A stretch of DNA of 64,000 bases from Chelydra serpentina (Eukaryota; Chordata; Testudines; Chelydridae): assembly GCA_037349315.1 (NCBI GenBank), contig JBAIAC010000006.1, forward strand, positions 53,564,501 through 53,628,500. The letters run 5' to 3'. Of this stretch, positions 10,261-21,734 are shown piece after piece. Under the pieces are notes generated by a model, which saw only the letters and a program-made list of their open reading frames with translations, had not been told where the DNA came from and ran no database searches. Position 1 is the stretch's first letter. Every line of letters starts with the position of its first letter. Made by a program: the position numbers and the translations under genes.

Positions 10261-12805
10261 TCCTTAGGCCTAGGGGATGCTTGTGGTCCCTAGCCTCCTT
10301 TCAAATGCTTAGCTCTGTTTGCTGAGACAGGAAGTTTCCCTGATAAGTGAGCCCCATATTGTGTCTATGATTGGGATAATTTTCTGATATCCATAACTCA
10401 GTTTCCCCCCCATGATTATGTCCCACATTAAATATCTCCTAGAGATGGATACCAGGCTCTCTGTCAGGCTAGATGTGGCAGAGCTGATATCAGACTGGTC
10501 CAAGACAAAGAATAATGGGCTTTATAATGAGTCCTGTACTACTGTGTAATGAAAGTACAGCTATCTATATCTGTAACTTATAAAGTCACTGTCCTGGGGG
10601 TGGGCAGAAAATTCTCCCTCACGGGGTAGTAATATTTATGGCCCCAGTTTTGCAAAGATTTATGCATGTGCTCAACTTTTAGCAAATTATTAATTCCACA
10701 AGAGTCCCAACTCAATGGAACAACTCACATGCTTCAATGTTAAGTATAAGTCTTTTTGCTGGATCTGGGTCTAAGTGGCAATGACCTAGGTGAGGAGTTC
10801 ACAAACTTTACTAATGGTATTTCACTGGGTGGCCCCATAGTTGACTTTTCTGATTTCCAGATGTGGCTGCCGGTGTCTAGGCTCTTCATTGCAAGGAAGA
10901 GTCTGGAGCATTGGGAACAAAATGGATGAGCAGATTTAACTGCCTTTACCAAGGCCATTGGTACATAAGGTGAGGAAGAAAGGGAACTGTGAGGGACTGG
11001 AGCTACCAGTCATAAGTGTGTGTGTGTGTGTGTGTGGGGCAGACATCAAGAGAAGCAAAGAATAAAGCAATATGTCCAGTAAGCAGCAGTAAGATGAAAA
11101 CCAGATGGCTGGGAAGCATGTCCCAGGAAGCAAGGTGAAGTGGCAAGAAAGCAAATGTCAGGCTTGGGAAGTTGCTGAGAAGGGGAGCCACTAGTAAGAT
11201 GCACGTTCAGGGAGCAGGAGGAGAGAGAAGAACAGAATAGATGGACAGGGGAGAGAACAAAGAAAACCAAAAGCCATACAGTGTGATTTCCTTTTTTCAA
11301 GAAGGACATAACACATTGCACTAAATACGGGAAAAAATACAACAATCCTTTCCTAATCTCACATGTCCAGATCAGCATATGCTAGAGTCACCCTGGGGGT
11401 TTGCCACAAATGGGAGGTGAGGTGGTCTGTGTAATCTAAATTGGTACTCTCTCTATTAAAATGGGGGTCCACATAATGAAAAAGTTAGGCAACTTCTGCA
11501 ACAGGTAACGTAATAATACATCTTAGAGAAAACGACATAGCTGTGCTTTTTAAAGTATGCGTGTGCTGTGCATACACAGAGATTTTTACCCTAATACATT
11601 GCTTTTCATATTTAGTCCCTCCAAAGGGCCTGGAGTGCCAAAAATATCTTAAAGCGAATATAGGAACACACCTACTGAGAGACAGCCCTCTTCAGGAAGT
11701 CTTATGAGTGTAGTTTAAAATAAAAAGCGGTACAGTCTCTTGCACAAGAAAATGGGGCTTTCTGGTCTGTTTATTAAACTTTGCAAATTCTACAAATCTT
11801 AATAATGTAACTTTTTGGGTCACATGAGTACAGAACACAAAAGACTGTTTGCTGGTGTCTCGGGCCCCCTACCATCTCTGAGACCCCACAACAAGGTCTA
11901 TTTTAGAGTGGGGGTCATTTAGTACCAGAAGCATTCTACAACCCCCTTGATTTACCTACTCTCTGTCCTAGCAGTGTCTCTCTGCCACCCCCTCCCTGGT
12001 GGAACAAGCAGCTCTGAAGACTCCAGTTTCTCTGCACTCGTCTAACTAATTACCAAATATTTTTCTTTATCATTTATAATAATAATGAGACAGTTTTAGT
12101 TCTTAATACAATTTAAATATTTTACTTACTAAGCGCTTGTGGAGATAAATTAGACAGCCCATCCAAGAACTGTTAAATGACAGTCCCCACGTGTTGGCTG
12201 TCTAGATAGAAATTGTGGCATGCAATCTTGGAGACCACATACATTTCTAACTCTAAACCTGAAACATCTGTTGGAAGAGTAAAGCTGGCTTTAGAAATAG
12301 CAAGAGCAGCATCTAGCTAGGCAGAGATGCAAAGGACCTCCTGTCTGGAGAAAAACAGTCCAGAAGTGCAAAGGGAATATAAATAGTGCGTGGCATGTAG
12401 GGGAAAAGATACATTGGTCTCAGGAAGCTGGTTTATTATGGAATATTTAACAATTTGAGTACAATTTGATTTATAGTGCAGTATAGATTTATATTTCTAT
12501 ACACTGTGCTATGCCCTCCCATTCCGTTTAACTTTTTCTGTATTTTTTTTTAGTTAATTAATATCTTAGGGGATAGGTTCTTCCTACCTCAGCATGGTAA
12601 AAACCTCTCAGAAAAGGGTCATTAAGGGGAGAAAATCCCAGAAAAAATGGAAGAAACCTCTGTATACTCCCATAGGCATATGTAATCCTGCCTCAGTGTG
12701 TGGGGATAGCCTAGATCACCTCTTGCCATCCCTTCCATCCCTACACTTCTGTGATTGTTCTGTTAGAGGGTTCCTCCCTCACCAGAATGAGTTAGTGGTC
12801 TAGGC
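10261..12805. other. No recognised gene; one dinucleotide run inside
   Basis: About 2.5 kb of AT-rich sequence. The minus-strand ORFs at 10936-11378 are low-complexity frames around the TG run and the rest lack any known motif. No repeat family recognised with confidence. Confidence 0.4.
11016..11036. repeat. (TG)n microsatellite
   Basis: A TG run of about ten units interrupted by nothing, then GGGGC. It creates the threonine-histidine runs in the minus-strand ORFs nearby. Confidence 0.9.
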
Positions 12806-13457
12806 CAGTGGCTCTGAACCAGGGGTACGTGTACCCCTGGGGGTACTCAAACGTCCTCCAGAATGTATTCAACTCATCTAGCTCAGTGTTTCTCGACTTG
12901 GGGCTTGCAGCCCTGTAGGTGGTCATGGGATGGATTTAGGGGGGTTGCAGATGCAGGGTTGGCATTAAGAAGTGGCAAGTAGGGCAATTGCCTGGGGCTC
13001 CCCACGATAGGGCCCCTGCAAAGCTAAGTTACATGCTTCTAGGGTGACCACACAGCACATGTGAAAAATCGGGACAGGGGATCGTAATAGGAGCCTATAC
13101 AAGGAAAAGACTCAAAAATCAGGACTGTCCCTATAAAATCGAGACATCTGGTCACCCTACATGCTTCAGCCCAGGCGGCAGGGTCTGGGGTTCAGACAAG
13201 GCTCACAAGTTAAAAAAGGCTCCATATCACACTGAAATGTAAGTACAATACTTATATGCCAATGGATTTATTTTATAATTATATGGTAATAATGAGAAAG
13301 TAAGCAATTTTTCAGTAATAGTGTGTAGTTACACTTTTGAATTTTTATGTCTGATTCTGTAAACAAGTAGTTTTTACGTGAGGTGAAACTGGGGGTACTC
13401 AAGACAAATCAGACTCCCGAAAGGGGTACAATCGTCTGGAAAGGTTGAGAACCACTG
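12806..13457 (+). mobile_element. Non-autonomous hAT element with nested insertions
   Basis: The left end CAGTGGCTCTGAACC (12806) pairs with the right end GGTTGAGAACCACTG (to 13457) as terminal inverted repeats with two mismatches. The flanking 8-mers GTCTAGGC and GTCCACCA agree at 4 of 8 positions, so the target duplication is decayed. The body is the family I recall as starting with the GGGGTACGTGTACCCC palindrome. A second piece beginning CAGTGTTTCTCGACTTGG at about 12884, and the 13040-13159 element, interrupt it. No transposase frame is present. Confidence 0.75.
13040..13159 (+). mobile_element. 120-bp hAT-like MITE nested in a larger hAT element
   Basis: The ends are TAGGGTGACC and GGTCACCCTA, perfect 10-base inverted repeats. 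The flanking 8-mer CATGCTTC is present at 13032-13039 and 13160-13167, a perfect 8-bp target-site duplication typical of hAT transposition. It therefore inserted after its host sequence was already in place. Too short to encode anything; it depends on a transposase elsewhere. Confidence 0.9.
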
Positions 13458-13631
13458 GTCCACCATAAACCCTGTGGATTCCACAGAATCTTCTGGAAGT
13501 GAGATCCGTCTGCATGTAGATAGTATGCCTCTTTACAGGTACTGGAGCCCTAGAGTCATTCTTTCTCAGTGCAATCACACCACCAACTTCTGAGACCCTT
13601 CTTAAAGGAGGGTTTCTCACTGTAGAGGTGG

Positions 13632-13905
13632 TTTGCAGGAAAGGCGAACAGTGTTGCCAATTCACAATTTTTTTCTTGAGGGTTATGATATTTGCTGTGT
13701 TTCTTAAAGCACTATCTCCGGGAATCATGTGAGGTTCTCAGCTTTCATGAAAAGAGGAAGTTTCCAGCCCTCATGGTTGTGGGGGAAAGCCTTACTGTGA
13801 CCTGAGTGCAACCCGAAGGTTCAAAAATCAGAAGGTAAATACAAAAGCCCTCAACATTTTTTTATTTTAAATCTCATTTGTTAGCCAATCTCATGATTTT
13901 AGAGG
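13632..13905. repeat. Dispersed repeat with a CTCATGATTTT motif, copy 1
   Basis: Shares GCCAATCTCATGATTTT and GTTGCCAATTC-type blocks with the sequence at 48171-48480. I recognise this as an old amniote repeat with dyad symmetry; there is no coding frame. Confidence 0.45.
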
Positions 13906-14291
13906 TCTCTCCAGGTATTCCATGACCCTCCTTCCAGCTGGAGTCATGATGCAAACCTGTTACCTCCAGTTCTTCTAAGCCAAAACAAAGAGACACATTC
14001 TTCAGATCCCTCTAGCCCACGGATAGTTCCAGTAAAGCCAATGGGACTGCCTGTGAAGTAAGATACTACTAAAGGAGAGTAGTAAGGGTGGCAGAATCTG
14101 CCCTTTAAGGTCAGAACAATACACATTACAACAATCTTTTTAGTACCCAAGGCTCTAGCATTCTTATTCTAAATGCTCCCAACACTTCATTTATCAACTG
14201 TAAACATTAATCAACATAGTATTGATACATCTCAGGAAAGGTAAAAAGATAAAGTTCATTGTCCTTTTAGCTTGAGCCTCCATATTCTATG

Positions 14292-14587
14292 CAGGGCCGG
14301 CTCCAGGCACCAGCCGACCAAGCACGTGCTTGGGGTGGCACCTTCTAAGGGGCGGCCAATCTTGGGGTGGCAGGGTGGCGCTCGAGTTTTTTTTTTTACT
14401 TTGGGGGGGCGGCCCGGGTGGGGGCCCGTGTTTTTATTTTGGTGGGGTGGCACTTGGGGTTTTTTGTTTGTTTGTTTTTGTTTCGGTGGGACGGTGCTCG
14501 GGGGTTGTTTTTTTTGGTTTCGCCGGGGCGACGCTCGAGTTTTTTGTTTTCCTTTGCTTGGTGCGGCAAAAGTTAGAGCCAGCCCTG
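14292..14587 (+). mobile_element. 296-bp hAT-like MITE
   Basis: The left end CAGGGCCGGCTCCA pairs with the right end GAGCCAGCCCTG. The flanking 8-mers ATTCTATG (14284-14291) and ATTCCATG (14588-14595) agree at 7 of 8 positions, an 8-bp duplication that supports hAT. The G/T-rich body holds runs such as TTTTTTTTTAC and produces the valine/phenylalanine/glycine-rich plus-strand ORFs and a proline-rich minus-strand ORF (14256-14723), none of which is a real gene. The same right end is found alone at 55797-55853. Confidence 0.88.
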
Positions 14588-14595
14588 ATTCCATG

Positions 14596-16860
14596 TTGTC
14601 CACTGAACATAGGTTTTCCCAGTAGCCCTTTTTATGTACCCACCAGCTAGATAAGAGAGGGAAACAGTTTATATATTTATAAAATAAATCAACATGGTTA
14701 TGAAAAATATTTCCAAAACACAAACAAAAATAGCAGCACTAATGATTTCAGGAAAAAAGAAAGTGGGAAAAGATTACAAGCATTGTCAATGGTTTTGGAG
14801 TTGGCAAAGAAATAAAACAGATAGCCTTTGAAGTCACACTATTTTAGAAGTGTGCACAGTAACCATGTTAGTCAGACAGGTGAAGATTTTCCTCTAATTT
14901 TCTTCCTAGTTTACACCAAAAAAGATAGGGTCTGTGAGATATTATCTTAACAGAAGGAAATGATAGGAGAAAAGTTGTCATTAGCATACAAGCTGTTTTG
15001 ATATTTTGTTGGCAGTATACAGTTTTAAATATGTTCAAATAAGTATTGTATCACCAACTATTAACATACAGTTTGGCATTAGAATTAAAGTATGTGTAGT
15101 GATGGCAGTATGAATTTAAAAAGCATACTAGAGTGAGTGAGGGTAATTGTTTTGTTAACTACCAATAGTTCTAAGTTTCTCTGGCTGTTGTATTTACCCA
15201 CATTTTTTTACTCAGCTGCTTGGAGTAAAACAATTCTTTCTGGAAATTTCTTTATGTAAAGTAATTGTAAACCAATAAATGGAAAACAATGTTTTCTAAA
15301 CAGATCCATGCCATTAAAAAGTCTCAACAATGAGGGGAAATGGGCTCACTCAGCTTGTGAGATTAAACTCGTAACTCATTACCTTCCAAAATGTTAATAA
15401 AAGTTTTGATCAAAGCCATCTGTTAGTAGCTGCAACTGATAACTGGTTTCTTTTCAAGAGTAGTAAAAGTGAATACCTTGTACCTTCAAGTTAGTAAAAG
15501 TGCTATGGCTCATTAACAAATCTGCTTTCCTTTGATTTAATTCTGAAGGTTAAACCTTTCAAGTGATAATATGAAAGAAACTACATGGGCACAGCGGGGA
15601 CCAAATAACCATTTTTGTAAACTATATACAGCTTGGGCCCACCTACATACATACACTGCTACTCTGGCAGGGTTCTGGTGGCTTCAACATAGACCATGAA
15701 CACCACTAGAGGGCTTACAAACTACCCAATTCCTATACACTGCAGTGGGGCCTTATTTATTATTGACAAGTTTTCAAACTCCTCACAGGCATAATGAAGA
15801 TGTTTGCAAATCCTGAATGTCTTGTGAATTTTATCACAACCTGATCTCAGTTGTGATCTCCAGGATCTATTGTAAAGTAAATACATGAAGAAATAACATA
15901 CAAAACCGATAGATGTTCTCTTCCATTTATGTAGTAATTTTTGTAGTGTAGGTGGCACACATTCCCCAAGATAAAGCTCAAAACACCACTTACTTGAAGT
16001 CACTTATTTTAATGTCATGCCATACACAATGTACAAAGTGTATACTCTTTTAATTATGACATCATGCGGCAAAGCTGGGAAAGAATCTGATTTGTGGCTT
16101 CTGCAATAGCTACAAAAGCACGAATACAAAATAACTTGCAACCTATTACATTGTGAAGCAATCTAGCTGCTCTGGGTGGCCTGTGGATTGAATCTCATAC
16201 ACTTCTCTGTATACCTTATTCTGCTCCAATTAATTATAGTGTTGCATATTCATTTTACCAAACCCAGAAGGATGTATTTTATGGTGAATCTGAGAAGTGC
16301 AGATTACATTGCATTGCATACGTTACAGTACAGTTTGCATTCCTGAGGACAGCCAATACTTGGGTAATAAATCTAGGCCACATAAAACAGCATATGGAAA
16401 GGAAATCCACTTATGTCATACTAGTGACTAAACTGCAATTAAATGTGTCATATTGTAGATATGAAAGGCTTGGGCTTCAGACTACTTTTGTGGCACACTT
16501 TACTGACTGCTTTTAAAGCATGTACTGCTATGCTGGCATGTCATTTAATCAACTACATAAATCAGCTAATCCACAGCATCTTTTAATGTCAATACAATAA
16601 CTGATTGTACTAAGTGGCTAAGGAAATCAAGAACTGTTGATAGAGTGCAGGGAGTGACAGATGCACAATGAATGTCATTTGCATTAACTTGTAAGACTCC
16701 AACCCCTATGGCTAACAGTGACTAACCTCTTCATAAGTGTTTTGCTGTGGGATGAGAGATCCTAGATTAATTTTGGGTGAACCACTGATGGCAGCAAGGC
16801 CAATATTAGACAAACAGAATTTATATGAACAGAAAATGGCAAAGTATTTATGTGCTCTCA
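14596..16860. other. Single-copy-looking AT-rich stretch, no gene seen
   Basis: About 2.2 kb with few recognisable repeats. The minus ORF at 15722-16003 (93 codons) has no known motif. Near 15640-15730 a short string (CACCACTAGAGGG) recurs from the 2422-2770 LTR fragment. A stretch like this could hold conserved non-coding elements, but only an alignment with other reptiles would show that. Confidence 0.35.
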
Positions 16861-16985
16861 TCATGATAGGATTAGAGCACCTCACACTCATTAATTGATT
16901 TTATCCTCACACCACCTTTGTGAGGTAGAGAAGTATTTATCTCAATTTTACAGGTGAGGAACTGAGGCACAGGATAGACTAAATT
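16861..16985 (-). mobile_element. MIR-type SINE fragment, minus strand
   Basis: Contains TGAGGTAGAGAAGTATTTAT, CAATTTTACAGGTGAGGAAC and TGAGGCACAG, the reverse complement of the MIR core (CTGTGCCTCAGTTTCCTCATCTGTAAAATGG in the family). The head with the Pol III boxes is not preserved. Confidence 0.8.
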
Positions 16986-17314
16986 GCCATACTGGATCAG
17001 ACTTGTGTTATATCTATCCCAATAACCCTTTTGTAACAGTGACAAGTTCTAGATGCTTTAGAGGAAAGTACAAGAGCCCCACCATAGGCAGATGAAGGAT
17101 AATCCCCCCGTACCAAAAAACTCTCATTCTAATCACTCATAGTAAAAAATTTGTTAAGTCCTGAAACACAAGGTTTTACATCCCTTTCAACATCTTTTGT
17201 TTTTAAAACATCAACTGTAACAGTTCTGGATATTCTTGTAATCCATATAAATTTCCACTCACTCTTTCCAGTATGGGGATAAGAAAGCACAAGGTATATT
17301 TCACTTTCAAACAC

Positions 17315-17700
17315 TGTGACCGATCAGGGAAGGAGAGACCAAATGCAAAAGGAGAAACCCACAAACTCTGGAGTCAGTGGTCTTGCTTAAATAAACACAG
17401 CTCCTTAAAATTTATAGATGCATAACAACCTTCCTAAAACTAATCCCCTCTCATCTCAGGGCAATTCTAGCTCTTAACTCAGCGTACACCCACAGAAAAA
17501 ACAGTTTCCCAAAGTCTGCTTTTTATAGCTCCTGGGTTTCCTCCCCAAAAGCACAATTAGCTACACCTGAATCCAGGAACACACTCACCCTTTCTCCCCA
17601 CACCCCTTAATTGAGGTGCCTGCAGGCAGACACCTGTTAAAGGTTCTCTAGTCAGAGAGTGGGTTAGTTTAACCCTTGCTCTGCCAGCTGTGTGGTGAAG
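17315..17700 (-). mobile_element. Probable LTR, minus strand
   Basis: On the minus strand a TATA box lies at plus 17521-17527 in the context GGAGCTATAAAAAGC, about 180 bases after the apparent upstream edge. The other edge begins TGTGACCGATC on the plus strand at 17315. No duplication was found and there is no coding frame. The LTR reading depends mainly on the TATA context and the TGTGAC edge. Confidence 0.4.
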
Positions 17701-18811
17701 TCTTTAGACTAGAGATCTACTGCAAGATGAAGTCATATTCCTCTATTTGTGATTTTTTATTGCAGTAATAACCAGTATAACAAATGTTGTTATCCTAAAC
17801 ACAGGAAGATGACTTCAGGTTGGGGGCAGGGTGTTGGTGTGGGGAGAAGGGTAGGTGAAGCAGATGAGTCCTTAAAAACAAAGATTCTGTTTGTCACCCA
17901 AATATCTAACAGTGAAGTGTGCAGAATAAAAATACAGCTATATGACATGAGTGGAACTATATCAAAATGCAAAACATCATTTTTTTCAATACAGTCTCAG
18001 TAAGTCTTGGAAGTTTAGGGTTGAACAACCTGAGGTAACTTTGCAAGGTGGTGCTTAGAATCTTAGCTGCTCAATACTTACTGGAGTTAGAATCCAAATG
18101 TCTTAGCAGTAGTTCTAGTCAATATTTTGGCATTTAGTATTATATTACTAAGGATCTTCCAAAAATTCTTTGGTGATTTATAAGGTTTTGACACAAACAC
18201 TGTTATTTTCTCTGAGTCAGCACAACTGTCCATTCCTACGACAACTAGGGATATATAAGGATTTATGATTATGAATCAGGGAGTCTCACAAAATATTGGA
18301 TAGCCTTCTTATAATCACAGTATCGATCCCATTATTGCTTTCTTGGATGTGCTACTTGCTGAGTCAAAATATGAAGCAGAGTAATTGTAACTGGAGTAAA
18401 CAGTGTTTCAAAGGTAAGCTGTGAAGGATAGATAGTTGAAAAAAGACTTAGATATACCATTCCCATTTGAGAAGCCTGCCCCATGGTATCTTCTGTCAAA
18501 TGCTACACATCAGAGTGTGAGGGATTTTGTTGTATCCAAAGGTAAACATTTTGTCTTTCAATTTTTTCCCATTTGTATCTCCCCATCTTAAGAAGATTAT
18601 GACATTGTTGCCTCCCATCAATAGCTGCTGTAGAGATGAGAATAACACAACCCCTCTTGCTCCTTTCTAATACTAAAAAATCTTTCAGGCCTTGTAGGGA
18701 TATTAAAGAAGGTACTGGCAGTGATTCCCCAAGTGAAAGTAACTCCCCATAATTTGTCCCCCACAATTTAAACCTCATAGCATTACCAAGTAAAAGATCT
18801 CTTTGATCCCT
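17701..18811. other. No recognised feature
   Basis: AT-rich. The overlapping ORFs at 17749-18003 and 17790-17972 and the minus ORF at 18503-18778 have no recognisable product. Confidence 0.4.
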
Positions 18812-19484
18812 TGTTAAACTTACAAGCTACTGTCTGTGTAAACCATTGATTGTATCTGTTCTCAGAAAGATACTGTATTGCTATGAGAAACTTGCAAACA
18901 AGTTATTTGACTTTGTTCTTTATGCATGCTTTGTACCTAGAAACAGCATAGAAAGACCCCCACCCTCTTTGATTAAAGGGCAGGGAGTCTCAAATAAATT
19001 AATACACACCCCGAAAGTGTTGAAGACAGTATGTCTGCTGATGAATGCTTGGTGTACATGAATGAATGAGCAGGGAGGTGCCAGCCTAGGAATTCAGTGA
19101 CCATCCGCTGAAGGCAGCATCAAAGTGGGAACGACCAGACAACCCCCGGAGGGTAAACTGGGACCCACCCGATCATCTCAAAGGATGGGAAAAACAAGAT
19201 AACATCTGACAGTGTGGAGCCACCAGGAATGCCATCAGAAATGTGCCATCTGCTGATTGATTCAGCAACAGCATGATGAAGCAATTCCCATAGACTGACA
19301 GAGGAAATAATTCCTATAAGAATGGCCTCTAAATACTGAGGACTCTGAGTCTGGTTCTGCAACCAACCTCCAGGAGCATCAGATGAATCTGACAAGGACT
19401 CGGCTCCACCCTCATGCCCAGGTTACCTGGCCAGTAACTTGGCATGAGCAACTTCTAGGCTGGTAACTATGACATCTATACAGA

Positions 19485-19521
<37 letters not shown>

Positions 19522-19656
19522 AATGTGAAACTGAATGAAATGTTATAGCTATAACTGACTGCTTACTATGATTCTTTTTGTATTCACAATAAATGTGACA
19601 TTTTGTCTTATCCCCTTTAAAAAGATCCTGCTGGTTTTTATTTTATTGGTATAACA
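18812..19656 (+). mobile_element. Solo LTR, 845 bp
   Basis: The element begins TGTTA and ends TAACA, the usual TG...CA inverted ends of an LTR. The polyadenylation signal AATAAA is at 19588-19593, 63 bases before the end. The flanking 4-mers CCCT and GCCT match at 3 of 4 positions, compatible with a 4-bp ERV1-type duplication. A TG microsatellite sits in it at 19489-19517. No internal retroviral sequence follows, so it is a solo LTR. The ORFs inside (18846-19061, 19120-19395) are shadows. Confidence 0.7.
19489..19517. repeat. (TG)n microsatellite in the LTR
   Basis: Perfect TG run of about 14 units just upstream of a GAATGAATG motif. Confidence 0.95.
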
Positions 19657-20249
19657 GCCTTCTTTGGGGTATTATATCTAAAATTAAAAATTCCAGACAC
19701 AGGCTGTGAATAAAAATTTTATTGCCAAAAAACCTCGCATGAATAATATTTAGTTGGAACATTAATGATCGGAATAATCCAGGAAAATGTAAAATGCTGA
19801 TTTGGTGCAAAAACCAGGAGATGAAGGTGAATATGTTACTTTTGTGTAAGAAATGTCTTTTTAAATTAAAAACTGAAACTAGAAAGGAATTGAGGGCTCA
19901 CTCCTTGAAGTCAATACATCTTGAAGTCAGTGGAATTAATTTATAATGCATGCTTTAGTGTTTTGCTGGTGATTCTGCACTTTGCAGCCCCGGCTTGGTA
20001 ACTGCTAGCAGTATTCATATTTCAGATTCTTGAGTGGTTTCAATTTCCTTTTATTTGACAAGAAAGTTAAATTTCAGATGTTAACCAGCTGTAGGGATGC
20101 TGTCCTCCCTATCTGCCAGTCATCTGAGAGACTCCTGTCTTGCCCACCTCCAACTTCCTGTATACACATTGTCAAATATGGTGGGGGGAGGGGGAAGGGT
20201 AGAGTTCTGGGCTTCTTCTCTCTGGACAGCACTATCTAGTATGCAGGGG
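19657..20249. other. No recognised feature
   Basis: AT-rich sequence; ORFs at 20030-20300 show no known motif. Confidence 0.4.
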
Positions 20250-20522
20250 ACTGGACTGGAAGTCAGTAGATCTGTGTTCTATTGCCAGCTCTGCTACTGA
20301 CCTATTTTATGAACTTTAGGAGTCACTTTGCCTCTCTGGGTCTCGTTATTTCCTCCTTCCCCATCCCCTCCCCCTGCCTTCCACTATTATTTGCCTGTCT
20401 TCCCTATTTAGCTTGTAAATTCTTGTAGAATTACCTCTTACTATGTGTTTGTGTAACAGCACAATGGGTCCCGATCTTGCTTGGAGCTGCTAGGTGTTAC
20501 TGTAATAACCAAACAATAATTG
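20250..20522 (+). mobile_element. MIR-like SINE with an L2-type tail
   Basis: The core reads TTCTATTGCCAGCTCTGCTACTG and CACTTTGCCTCTCTGGG, close to the MIR body. It is followed by the L2-type 3' tail: GCACAATGGGTCCCGATCTTG and AGGTGTTACTGTAATAACC, ending in an AATAAT-like run. The same tail occurs at 62820-63005 and, reversed, at 53225-53300. The head with A and B boxes is eroded. Confidence 0.75.
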
Positions 20523-20861
20523 ATTAAGGGGTTGTGAGGCCCAGGGGTCACAGAGCAGGAAGGACCACTGTGGGGAGGGATCTGCCCCCTCAGGTTTCTT
20601 GCTGCAGGGCTTGGTTCCTTTCCTGCAGGTCAAGTGAGGTGTGTTTGCCTGGAAAAGTGCATTGTTGGCAATGGAATCATACATCCAATGTATCCGTTTA
20701 CAGTGTGCTTTGTATTCATTTTACATACTTTTGTTTTATGCTTATTCCCTATTGCATTGATGTACCATGCCTGAGGGTAGTATTTATTAAAGAGGATACT
20801 CTATAGCTTACTAAAGAGCAGAGGATAGAAGCTGACAAAGAGCAGGTAGGAACTGAAGAGA

Positions 20862-21235
20862 AATAGGCACTGACTCTGTGGGTGCTCCGGGGCTGGAGCA
20901 CCCATGGAAAAAAAAAAGTGGGTGCTCATCACCCACCAGCCACCACTGATCTGCTGTTAGGCAGTGGGTGGGAGGTGCTGGGGGGAAGGGGTGGAGCGAA
21001 GCGGGAGTAGGTGGGCCTTGGGGGAAGGGGCAGAGTGGGGGTGGGAAGAGGCAGGCCTTGGGGGAAGGGGCAGAGTGGGGGTGGGAAGAGGCAGGCCTTG
21101 GGGGAAGGGGCAGAGTGGGGGTGGGAAGAGGCGGGCCTTGGGGGAAGGGTCAGAGTGGGGGTGGGAAGAGGCGGGCCTTGGGGGGAAGGGGCAGAGTGGG
21201 GGTGGTGCCTCAGGGCGGAGCGGGAGAGTTGGCGT
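20862..21235. repeat. GC-rich dispersed element containing a minisatellite
   Basis: The left end GCACTGACTCTGTGGGTGCTC is followed by a hairpin (GGGTGCTCC ... GGAGCACCC). The same left end opens the element at 50434-50842. The body is taken over by the tandem repeat at 21013-21205. I do not see a clear right terminus. Confidence 0.6.
21013..21205. repeat. 40-bp minisatellite, about 4.8 copies
   Basis: The unit starts GGGCCTTGGGGGAAGGGGCA and continues GAGTGGGGGTGGGAAGAGGC. Copies begin at 21013, 21053, 21093, 21133 and 21173 with only a few substitutions and one extra G in the last. Because 40 is not a multiple of three, each frame cycles through the same three peptides, which explains the overlapping glycine-rich ORFs on both strands (20957-21406). 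They are not genes. Confidence 0.95.
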
Positions 21236-21734
21236 CTCTGAACGCCAAATGAAAAAGAGTCCCATTCCGGTCACATCACAGGAAGGCAGATAACTAGATA
21301 TTGAGAAAATGTATAAGTGCTTGTATACACATGGTAGAAGTCTAAATACTAAGATGGATGAACTTGACTGCCTGGTAGTAAATGAGGATATTGATATAAC
21401 AGGCATCTGTCTACTGCTCTTGGTGAAGTCTCTCCAGCTTTCTCCTAACTGGTCCCCTTCAATTTCCTTACAATTAGATTAGTTCATAAACTCTTAACCT
21501 AAATGGAGTCTATCAGCCCTTAAACTCCTTGTCAGTTTCTTAGAGGCAGCCTGGCATAGGGCTGTTGCCCCTCTGCTGTCCCAGGACTTTCTGCCTCGCT
21601 TTCCCTCTTGGCTCTCCCTCCTTTACAGCGGGGCTAGTTTTTTTTTATTGATCACAGCGGTGGGTGCATGTTTCCATGACGGCCAGTTCTGGCAGCTGTC
21701 CGGGAGTGTGGTCAGCCTGACTGCCTGTAAGATG
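21236..21734. other. No recognised feature
   Basis: Mixed-composition sequence between the minisatellite and the CR1 copy. No gene or clear repeat. Confidence 0.4.

Noticed and set aside
14256..14723. 155-codon minus ORF and three plus ORFs.
   Set aside because: They coincide with a hAT-like MITE with terminal repeats and an 8-bp duplication; the peptides are low complexity.
21013..21205. Possible CRISPR-like array (regular repeats).
   Set aside because: Units are head-to-tail without spacers, in a vertebrate genome; it is a minisatellite.
20957..21406. 149-codon minus ORF and three plus ORFs.
   Set aside because: They are produced by a 40-bp tandem repeat that cycles through all frames.
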